From Nemertoderma westbladi (lineage: Eukaryota > Xenacoelomorpha > Nemertodermatida > Nemertodermatidae): DNA of 60,207 nt. Shown here one piece after another: positions 33,901 to 45,900 of this stretch. The translations under genes and the position numbers were made by a program. Numbering within the stretch: the first letter of the stretch is position 1; each line of letters begins with the position of its first letter. The notes under the pieces were generated by a model. The model was not told the origin of the DNA. It did not search any database and saw only the letters and a list, made by a program, of their open reading frames with translations. The DNA lies in contig JAUCBJ010006761.1 in the NCBI GenBank assembly GCA_032718475.1, forward strand, positions 1 through 60,207. Reading direction: 5' to 3'.

Positions 33901-36900
33901 CACACACACAGGACACATGGACACACAAACGCAGGACACTTGGACACACACAGGACACATGGACACACACACACAGGACACATGGACACACACACAGGAC
34001 ACATGGACACGTACACACACAGGACACATGGACACACACACCCCGGACACATGGACACACACGTACACAGGGACACACACACACATGACACATGGACACA
34101 CACACACATGACACATGGACACACACACACACCCCGGACACATTGACACACACACACAGGACACATGGATACACACACACAGGACACATGGACACACACA
34201 CAGGACACATGGACACACACACACAGGACACATGGACACACACACCCCGGACACATGGACACACACACACAGGACACATGCATTGGCAGCATTTTGATTT
34301 ATCGGGAATCTTTCTGAGAAACATTTATATCATTACGAACTTTTCTCGTGTATTATTCTCAGATTACAAGCTGTTGTCACGTTATTCTCGAATTACAAAT
34401 TATTTTCACTTCTTAATCTTGTGTTACGAACTATTATCACTTATAATTATCGTTTCTAATTAATTATTCTCACATAATATTCTCGTAATTCGAACTATTC
34501 TCACTTATTATTTCCGTATTACGAAATATTATTGTAAAAGCTTTTGTGGGATAACTGATACGTTTGCCTTTGCTGGCCAGTTCCCCCCCAGTCGCTAGAA
34601 TACTCTCAAAGGGATTTATAACTAAAATAGTGCAAGCTACCAGCTTATTGGCTGATGTGCTGTACGGAGATATCTGGGCTCAGTTTAATCGGCCAACTAG
34701 CTTAGAGAGGTTGCCTTAGCCTTGCTGTCCGTATCGGCCAATAGAATTTGAGTGGGCGTTGATTTCGACCTATCCCAGAGCTACTGAACTGAATTTCCTA
34801 TCTCACTGCTCATCCTCTGTGTTGGACGGGAGCTTCGGGGAATAAGGGTAGTTGGTATACTCGTATAGTCATTCTAGTCATATGATTTTATATGATTCTG
34901 TTGTTATGTTCCCATTTTTCGCCATAACACCGGCTTTAGGGAATAACTCCAGTAAAACTGCTTAAATTATCGAAAGTATAACTGTTACCTTAACTTAACT
35001 AATCAATCTTAACTTACTTAACTCACTATTAATCATATTGTTTGTACTGTTATTTACCGTCAGTTATTAATTGTATCTATTTGTTGATGGAAATATTGCT
35101 CTTTGGATAATACGGATAAATCACCCAAATTTCCCAATTTTCTTGATACACTACAGGTTAGAGAGACAGGCTATACATAACAATTGCGATTTATATTAAT
35201 GTGGTGTGTATTGAATCTAATGTTATTTAGCAGACCCTACATGAGTCAATTGCTGCTCTCTTTATGTGTGATCAAATATACTGACGGTCGGCAGAATAGT
35301 GTGCATGATTGTGATTGGTAACAAAGCATTTCCTAAAGAATGCGCCTTATACTTTAATCATAAGCAGTATCGTTGCGTTTAGTATAAGTCCTAGTTCTGT
35401 TTAAATAGATAGAGCGCCACGTCCTAAAGGAACTGTTAATATTTCCCGAAAGCCAATAATATCTGTCAGAAATTAATTATTAACGATCTATCGAATAATA
35501 CAGTAGGTTTACACTGCAACCTTACACTTCAATAATACAATTTAAGCAGCCGAATTCAGCCTCCCGGGTGTAGATCCATCGGGTGAATGATCGCGCATGG
35601 GCTGACTTCGGGTAATGTTTTGTTTATTAGCATAAAATATTGTCGTATGCTAAAGGTGTTTTAATTAACTAAAAGACATATAAATTTTGGCAGGTTAAAC
35701 TGCTAAATGTCTTCAAAAGCGCGAACAGTAACAGTTAACGATCTTATTGCAGTAGGCAATAAGGTTGCAAAATACCGTAGTGACCGGTAAACCTGAACCG
35801 GTACTTCTGTAGGTCAGTAGGCCCAACTGCCAGAACCGGTACTGCTGTAGGTCCGTAGGTCCAACTGCCAGAACCGGTATTTCTGTAGGTCTGTAGGCCC
35901 CACTGTCCTAACCGGTACTGCTGTATAAGTACATTAGTATTATTCGATCTTGATTATTGTATACCGGTAGGTCTCGATATTAAATCGGGGACGCCTGGTT
36001 TTTATTGGGATTTTACTTAGGTCTATTTCTGTCAGTTTTATTTACTAGTAGGCTAATATTGAGCAGAAGGCGTGTGACCCTGCTCAGATTGCTCAGATAA
36101 TTGTAGGCTGAGCTGCTGTCTGACTGTTGTTGAGTTTGGAGAGATTACGGCGTGTGTAGAGTTTGTCTGATAAAGTGCCGTTAGTAAGTTGGGGCAGCCA
36201 TATGCTGTAAGGTCAATCCCCTCTTAAAGAATAAGTCGTACTACCGTGTTAGAACGCATACTAACTAACAGTTTCAGAGTCTGCATATACTGTAGTTTAT
36301 TTAGGCTTGATCGTGGTCTGCCAGCATTTTGGCTTGTGTTTGTTTGTGTGGTCTGTTCAGGTACCGTAATAGTTATTACTCAGATATTTTGTAGGCTGGA
36401 TTGTTGTCTAGCTATTTTTAGGTCTGAAGGGATTGCTGCGTGTGTAGAGTTGTCTGATAAAGTGCCGTTAGTAAGTTGGGGCAGCCATATGCTGTAAGGT
36501 CAATCCCCTCTTAAAGAATAAGTCGTACTACCGTGTTAGAACGCATACTAACTAACAGTTTCAGAATCTGCACATACTGTAGTTTGTTTAGGCTTGATAG
36601 TAGTCTGCCAGCGTTTGGTTTGTATTTTGTTTGAGTATTCTGTACGGGTAGCGTAATATTTATTATTCAGAGTTTATGCGATTATTCGCAACATTCATGT
36701 CCCCAAGTTTATTCCTACAGTAATTGTGCTTGTTATACATACCGTTATAGTTAAATTAACCCCGGTACTACACGGGCTGCTTGGCGTAGGTAAAGACTGG
36801 TGACTTTGTGCTTCGGTCACTCCAGCAGATGCCGTGGTTCTTTTAACTGTTCAAGTATATTTAACTACTGATTATTTGTTATACCGGTACTTGTACCTAA

Positions 36901-39900
36901 TTTAGGGTTTAGTGTACAGTGCTTTCCGAAGTAATTAGTGTAGGCAGTATATTTGTGTTGTAAAGTGGTTGATAGGCACATTCGTTAGCTCTATTAGCTT
37001 CTGGGTAGGAACAATCCGTGATACATAACGTAGTACCTATAGCGATACGGTTATAGGTCGTCAGGCGGTGGTATTTTCCTATCTGGACAGTACAATATAT
37101 TTACTACTACTTATTATTTCAAATACTGTAGTACCCTGTCCGTTGTAATAACCAGAAATCTAACCCTTTGTTAGGCTGGTTTGTAGACTTCCTGTAAAAT
37201 TACCCTAAAAATTTCGTACGTAATATTTTTGTTGTGTTTAATTAGAGAATTAATCTCACCCGTATCGTAAGTAATTTGTAGTATTAAGTAACTTAGGTAA
37301 ATTAGAATTATCAGTTTTAGTGTCAAATAAATAGCACTTCACTGAGCTGCTGAGAGCGTTCAGCTTCTGTGTAGTGACTTCCCCAGAAATAATAACATTT
37401 ATTTCAAATATTGACAAAAACCCATTTAAACGGGTATATAAATATTATAAATCAAATCAAACGATTTATAAATAGTAGGCCTGTCATACAGCAACTAGGT
37501 CTCACTATCAGTTGGACTACTGCTTAAATAACGGTAATAAAGTAAGTTAAAGTAACTAAGTAACCCTAAAATATTCAGGAATTCAATTATTCTAAAAATA
37601 ATTGACATACCGGTACTTACCATAGGCTTATTATATTTATTTCTATAAATTTGAGCTGAAATCATACCGGTACTCTGTAATTAATTATAATTCATAATTA
37701 TACTTATATATACTACAGTACTATAAGTGTAAACTGTATACCGGTATTTACGATAGGCCTATTATATATTTATATATATTTGTGCTAAAATTATATACCG
37801 GTACTCTGTGACAAACCTAGTTTACAATACTTATATATATTATAAGTGCATACCGGTATTCTAATATACTGCAATAAATTACCGGTACTAGGCCAGCGGT
37901 CATACTGAATTACTAGACTTGCTTTAACTGTAACTATAGCAGTAAGCCTTCAACCTGTATAGCTAAATATGTCTGACACTCAGCAAAACCTGTCAGACAG
38001 TCTGATCGATACAACTATCTGTGACTCAGATAGGAGTGTGGAGCGATTAAGAAAGGAGTTCAGCTCACCTCCTACTGCAAAAAAGGTCATCCCTCCAGTA
38101 GTATCAGACCCTAGGCTAATCCACCATAGGTCCATCATAGGCACTCGGGCACAGGTCAAACGGAACCAAGAGGCAGCTGTCTTATCGCAGCAACATCTTG
38201 GTCAAGAACCTACTTCCCAGCGACCCGATAGCTCCAGCAGTTCGGATACTGTAGAGCTGACCCCCGAACGCGGAGTGCAGATGGCTGCTACAGTCTACTC
38301 GGACCCCCTTCTTACCCTTCCTGCTGCAGTGCTAACTACTATATTCATTGCGGTGGAGGAACATCAAGCCGACTGGGCGAGGAATAAGCGAGCGACCCAA
38401 GATAATTACGCGGGATACGCCAGGGAAGAATTGATATCTATTGTTGAATCACAATGGAACTTTCCCGGACTCGGACTCCCGTTGGATCTGTCCGAGGCTA
38501 CTTGGGAAGATATACACAGGATGGGAGTGGCTAAAGATACAATGGATCCAGCTGTTTGGAAGAGGTCGGCAGCAGGATATGTGCAGGGATTCTTCGGATC
38601 CTTGGATCGATTGGAAGAACAACTGTTTCGACAACCTCAAGGACCTCAAGAGCAGGAAGAGCTGCTATATCAAATACGCGAAAGAACCCTACGCATACGA
38701 CTAATCCTCTCAGCCTTTGAGGAAACTTCCAAAAGAAGACAGGACACGTCGCTGCAGGTCGCTGTCAAAACTTGGTTACATCGGGTAGATCTCAAAGTAC
38801 AGGAAACGGCCCAGTGGAAATCCCAGCTGACTGAGAGATCGACCTATGTAGAACAAACTGATGTCACCCTTTCTCAAGCGGAAAGCGAAGAGACCGCCGA
38901 GAAACCGCGAACTAGAGACGCTATCGACATTTATTTGTCCGACTATCAGCGTTTCCTAGGAGACAAAGAGTTGAGGAGACGGCTGTCTGGACTTTCCCCT
39001 AATAGTGAAGGAACTAAGCTTGTGTTGGACTCAATCGATGCCGAAATGTTAGCTGCAAACCAAGCTGAATGTGATGAAAAACTCCGCCTCACTAGAGTCC
39101 GAGAAGAACAAGTAAAGAAAGAATGGATAGAGAAAAGAAAGGTGGCAGCAGCAGAGGCGGCAAAAGCAGAAGCCGAAAGAAAGTCGGCAGAAGCAAAAGC
39201 AGAAGCCGAAAGAAAGGCGGCAGAAGCAGAAGCAGAAGCAAAGGCAGAAGCCGAAAGAAAAGCAGCAGTGGCAGAAGCAGAACGGAGAGCTTCTGAGGAG
39301 ACTATCCAACTGGAGTTGGAAAATCTGCAAGAGACGCAAGACAGTATAAATAAACAGTTTACTGCTAATCAAATGCAGATGATGAGAAAATCTACTCCCA
39401 AGCGCCAGGGATACACATCCTCGGAGGAAGGCGATACTACCGATCCTGAAGGCGGGGGAAATAGATCTCATCTAAGTAGGCGTAGAAAAACCTCTTACCG
39501 TCGCAAATTGCCTGATTTGCCCCCAGCTGTTAGAAGACAGCTAGCTAGCACAGACTTGAGTAGTATAGAACCTACAGCCCAAAGTATTAAGGTCCAAAGA
39601 CTCTCTACAATAGTTGATGAGCCTGAGATAATTAGGCCTGTCGTTCCCAAAGTCACTTCTGTGTTAGAGACCCCTGTACTTCCAGAGCTTAACTCTAAAT
39701 TCCCTTTACATAGTACTACACTGCCTGTACCCGGTGGAACAGTCCAAGAGAATATCCCCGTCCAGATAGCAGAGAGAGAAATTAAAAATTTGTCTCCCGT
39801 CGTCCCGCGTCAGCCCGCTACTATGTTGGCGACTCCCGCTTCGGCGGTTGAGTGGGTGGAAGAGGGACGGCGTGGGATGAATCTCCTGCTGGGACAGATG

Positions 39901-42900
39901 CAGGAGACTGTCCACCAACTTAAGGGAACAGTGAGGGAAGGTAGAGCAGAGTTGCAAGAAGTGCAGCAAAGTATCGCGCTAGAACGCGACAAATTAGTCA
40001 ATATACAAAAGGGCCTACCAATACCCCCTGTAACATTGTGTCAACCTGTTAGGTCTGAAGGATTACATGCGCAAGGTGTGGAGCCTACACGCATCTATAC
40101 TGCTAGGGAAGTTGAAACTCCTATAGCAAACCCTATTAAGGGTGATTATAGACCTGTTATTAATGATATTCCCTATAGACCTGATAATGATCCGAGAAAT
40201 TTATATACCGATAATTCGATATTAAATAACACGATGGCCCAAGAAAGCTTTACGCGTCAGATGGCTAGAACAGAAGCCCGCCAAGCGGTCAAAGTGGGAG
40301 AGATCGTCAAATTCAATGGAGATGAGATGAAATGGTTACCTTTCAACGAATATTACAAAGATAGCATACAGAACTCTGTACTATCTAACGGAGAGAAACT
40401 TAGATTCCTCATCAAGTGCTTGGAAGGACCTCCCAAGTTAATGGCGTTAAAGTTTATTGGACATCCAGATGGATTAAGACAAGTTTGGGATACATTAAAC
40501 ATCAGGTATGGTAACAAGGATAACATAGCTAAGTATTTGTATGCAAAATTAGTAGCCCCCCGACACTTCCTTAGTAGCGGGATTATAGAGTTTTCCGATG
40601 AAATTCAAGAGATCTGTAGACAACTGGACTGGTTAGGTAAGTCGCATGAATATCAGAGTTCCATGGTCATTGGAGCCGTAGTCTCTACTTTACCAAAGGG
40701 TGGAGTATGTACGCGCTGGGACAAGAAAGTGTTGTACATGAATGAACAACAACGACGAAGTCCTACCATGGCTGATCTCATGTCCTTCTTAGATAGTGAA
40801 GTAAAATTACAACTCATAAGGCAGTCCAGAGAGAAAACATCGGAAAATAAGGTAAGTGAGAAACCCGTTTCTAGGAGAAGGATAATACCAGTGTGTTATA
40901 CTGACGACGGCGAAAGCCAAGCTTCTCAAGAAGAGGACAGCGGGAAAGACACAGCAAAATCTTACTATGACAACAAGACCTATAAAGACGTAAGTAAATA
41001 CAAGTCTCGAACCAGTGACAGGAGAGAACAGGTAACAACAACTCCTCCTACGTCTCCTAAGAGAATTCACGGAAGAAAGCCCGAAGAAAGAACGAGAGTG
41101 CATAACGTTAACCAAGTTAAGGTGAGTAACATCAAACCAAAATGTGCGCTGTGCGACGGGCCCCACCGTTTGAGTGCGTGTGCTGAATTTCTAAAGAAAT
41201 CCCCTGTAGACAGACGTACAGTCCTGTGGAGTAAGCGGTTATGCTATAATTGCCTCAGATCAGGACACCAACGGCGAACCTGTTACTCCGACGTAAAGTG
41301 TGCAAAGTGTGGCGCAAAACATCACATCTTGTTACACAGTGAGTTCGAACGAGACAACCAGAGTCAGGTAAGTGAGCCCAAATCACATGTCCAATTCAGT
41401 GATGTGAACGACACTGACCAAAGTTCTGAGTGGGAAGGATTCTATACGGACGAATTCTCCGATGCCAACGAATCCTGTTATCTAATAAATACCGCAGTGT
41501 ATCGAGCACTTACTTACGAAAAGGACATCAACGATGAGTTTCCCCCAACTACTTTCGCCAAACAACCATCTTGGAAAGCTCCAGCTTCCAACGTAGGAAT
41601 CAGAGAATTTCCTGTAGTTCAAGTAAGAGTTCACGGTCTTAACAAAAGCTACATAGTGAACGCCCTCCTTGACTCCGGCAGCACAGGAACATTCATCGAT
41701 CAAGAACTAGCCGAAGATATCTTTGCTGGACAACCCAAGTTCCGGACTAAATTGAACATGTCAGGAATTATGCAGGTTTGGAAATCTACCCTAACGGCAG
41801 ATTACTATGTAGGTGTGTTGTCCACCCCCCAGGATAAGTTAGGAACACAAGGTATAAGGTCAGTAAAAATGGTGGCTATAAAGAACTTTGATACTACTCA
41901 AGCAGACCTTTATAATTGGGACGAGGATGAGAGCATCCAACATCTTAAGATACCTCGATTCCAGACAGATTATCCTGGAGTGCAAATACTCATCGGCCAA
42001 AACGCGCATGAGGCGCTCGAGACATTGGAGAAACGGCCTGCTCAACCGCAGCCACTACAAACCTATGCGGTAAGAACTAGAGTAGGTTGGTACTTCACTG
42101 GCCCTTCCCGTAGAACTCTCAAAGAGAGATTACCTCAACAACAGGTATACCAAGTAAAGGGGGAAGTGGAGAGCAGTGATGTGGACGATCCAACTGAGGG
42201 AACACCATACTCCTCAGATAATGACGATATTAACTCCAATGTAGATCAATGGAGACATTGCCTTGGGACGATTAATCCAGCCGACATCGATTCCAGAGGA
42301 GCAACTCCTCAAGAACTGATAGATACTCCAGGCTGGTTAGGTGGATCCGACTCCTTAAGTAAAGAAGAAGAAGAATGGCCTCCTCATCTTACCACGGCAG
42401 AAATTAGACAGGCCAAGGGAGCGGAGAAAGTAACACAACAACTCAATCGCCCAGCTAGTCGTTTATGTTTACTGGAAAGAGACCGAAAACTGTCCGGAAA
42501 CTATGGAAGGCAAGATACTCTTCCTACGACCACTTCCCTAATCCGACAAATATCTAGGGACTCCATAACGTAATAACATATGGAGTGGGCGTGTGACTAT
42601 ATCATTTTATATTTGTTTTTATTTTATATTTATGTATGTATTATTATGTAATTTTATTATAATCGTTTTCTTTAATTTTATTTAGTAGAATGTTATTTTA
42701 GAATATTTAGTAAATTAGTGCAATATATTAGTGTTTATTACGTACATAATTACTATAATATATATTTAGTGCGACGGCGAGAAATAATTATTTTTCTCTT
42801 CCCTTACTGTCCGTATCATATTATAAATACGTGACTACAGTAAGATGAAATGTCCGTACTTCTTAAAGTACAATAAAGCCACTACTATATTTAAGTATTA

Positions 42901-45900
42901 TTGGTAGGCAGAGTATTAGGAATGCAAAGTTCAGATCCTCGTGTCTCGGCTAAACCAAGCTCTGGGTAGACCTTGGAAACGACTTGCCTCTTCACACTGA
43001 CATTGCTTCGTGCGATATTGCTCTTCTACCTTATAACAAATAATACATATAGTAGCGTGATGTCCCTCTAACAGTAGCGTAAATCGCAAATAAATCTGTT
43101 AAACTTTTTGACTATCTGTAATTCTAGTCGATTAAGATATCGTGGCACCCACCGATATACTTGAAAGACAAATTCTAGAATCAGTGGTTAACGTCCCCAG
43201 ACAAGTTCTGGAATAAATCGGTGCCCATCCTAAATATTAATTTAATATTTATTAAAATCTGTAAAATCCCGATCCTTTAAAATTTCTAGTCAATTAAGAT
43301 ATCGCAGTATTTACCGATATTCTTAGAAGGACTATTTTATAGAATTAAGGATCCTGAGTTCCCAGACATGCTCTGGAATAAAATTTGTGTCAATTTAACA
43401 TCAAATAATAAAATTCACGGGAATAAATTTAAATTCATATTCAAATGAATTTCATAAATTGTCATTTTTTGCAATTTATAACATTCCCAAAATTCCAGTA
43501 ATTAATAGATCATGGGAGCGGAGATTCATATTGAGTGTATTAAAGTGCGAGAATCTCCAACATAGTCAATAGCCGATAAAATTTATAAAATCATGCATAA
43601 AGAGGGTATTGACAACTAAAGAATTACTATTAAATAACATCCCAGATCTGTATGCATGAGAATTACCCTAATTCTACCGCTAGTTTTCCATAATGTCACC
43701 ATGGCAACACCCACGCTAGAATTAGAAGCAAGTTAAAGGAACAATAAAAGGCTTGCCCCATTGCGTAGCCTAAGAGGATACATAGCGCACTATTAGTATC
43801 CAAGGATACATAGTAATAACGTGACATTCTGGAAGACACTGACTAACGAACAAATGGCCTGCATGTGTGCAGTAAGTAATGATTGTATGGAATTTGTGCG
43901 TTTATAGGTGAATGTTACTACTAAAGTGTGTTTACAGTAGCTAATCGCAATTGTAAAGTAGCCCTAACTCTACCGAGATAACCTCAAGTGGATTCAAGCT
44001 TTTGGGACGGACAGTGGTGGGACTTGTGCCGGTTATCGTTGTCGTGCTGTTGCTACATGTTGGCGTAAACACTGCGACAACGGTACATCGGCGCTGAGAA
44101 ACCCACTGTCCGGGGGCAAAGCCTAGTAGGCAGCGACGCCCGCTTGCCTAAATATTAACTCATATTGATATTAATAAACTCAGATAGCAGATATGACGGA
44201 ATTGATAGAAGATGACCTTGGTATTAGAAATCGATATACTCTACCTTTACAAGCGTTTGTGGATAGCTTGATACGCGGTGAAGCCGATCCGACTATTACG
44301 GAGGACGATGGTCGTTATATCGAACCGCCGATGTCCCAAGAGCAACTTACGCGTGAATTGGACTATCGAAAATTAACCGCTCGCTATACGCATCGTAATG
44401 GTACGTATATGGACTTCTTAACTACCGGCCATCCTATCGATTTACATGATACTGACGATGTAGACACCGAAAGGGAAATGGTTCTATTTAAATATCATAC
44501 CCAGCGGCGTCGTAACGATAAACCGAGAATAGATCACGAAAATTCTATTCGTAACAGACTGGGAAGACGAACCAATATGTCTAGAATCTGAGGAGATTCA
44601 GCCTATCGCGCTCGGAACAGCGACAACGATTACATCCTAGAATGGTATCAAGGTCCACAGTGTCTCACTGCGTACGATTATCGCCATGCCAACTATGTTT
44701 CTCGGCAACGTTGTCGGTTATGCGCATCGAGAGACCATGTTACGCCCATGGACACAAACGTCCGCTGTTCCTATTTCCACGAACAACCGGCAATGGAAAT
44801 TTATTGCGCGTATTGCAGATTTAATAATTTGCACATTTTTGCGGTTTGCCCTTAATTTATGACTCAATGTCACCATTGTCAACTAAAGGGACATGCCAGC
44901 TTTGATTGTCCCTTTAACCATGATTTAGAGAGCGTATATGAAATGATTGTACTACGTTATATCAGAGCTTGGGAAGCGAACGCTGATTTACATTGTGATT
45001 CACGCCATCGCTATTATCCTGGACGCGCTTACGAAGGAGTTTATGCGTTCCATCCTTATTTGTTTGCCTCCGTCGAGCAGAAATCGCGCCTATCAAGTTA
45101 TGAACTATTGAAGCGCGTTGGAGAATGTATTTCAACCAAATATGTACGCAAATTTCTCAGGAGCATTAATCCGAGTGACATCAATTCGTACAACTTAATA
45201 AACTTTATCCGTCAAGATCCGGCCTATGGAGACTTATTTGTCAACTCACACCCCGAGTTACAAGAAGTATATCGACGGCCTTACGAGTACAGAGCCCGCG
45301 AACGCGAGTTGGAAAGAACCATTAAACCAAGGAAGTTTCTAACTGCCTATGGTCCACCCACGGCCCTCGTTCAGACCACTCGTAAAGGACCCGTAAGAGC
45401 GGCTGTCTTGAAACGAGCTCTCAAAGCCGTTAGACCCCTCTCCCCGGACGTTGATGTCAATCAACCCGGTACTTCGACCGGCGGATATACCGATCATAAT
45501 CCCATACCTTCTGATGCAATCATATTGCACCCTTCACCCAGGAGTTATAGCCCTCCTCGTAAAGTGGCTCGCCCCAAAGAGAAAAGGACTCTTGCTAGCT
45601 TTAAAAAACTGCGTAAACGCCGTCCGCGCAAGAAAGACTAACTGTTTAGAGTATTTTTATATTTTAGAAACTGTGATTTTGTATATTTTATAGACTTAAA
45701 TCCCATTTTCTGGGAGCGGTGTAAAAGCTTTTGTGGGATAACTGATACGTTTGCCTTTGCTGGCCAGTTCCCCCCCAGTCGCTAGAATACTCTCAAAGGG
45801 ATTTATAACTAAAATAGTGCAAGCTACCAGCTTATTGGCTGATGTGCTGTACGGAGATATCTGGGCTCAGTTTAATCGGCCAACTAGCTTAGAGAGGTTG

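Noticed and set aside
33454-34463. Long open frames on both strands (up to 270 codons, Cys/Val- or His/Thr-rich)
   Set aside because: They lie wholly in the CA-rich minisatellite and stay open in several frames because the unit has no stops.
35728-35745. Primer-binding site
   Set aside because: The sequence after the 5' LTR does not match a tRNA 3' end that I can name.
44193-45641. Alternative genetic code to explain the two in-frame stops
   Set aside because: Other genes here end normally at TGA, TAA or TAG, and the two stops are of different types.
44193-45641. Envelope gene
   Set aside because: Right place but no signal peptide, membrane segment or cysteine-rich ectodomain; it has zinc knuckles and a basic tail.
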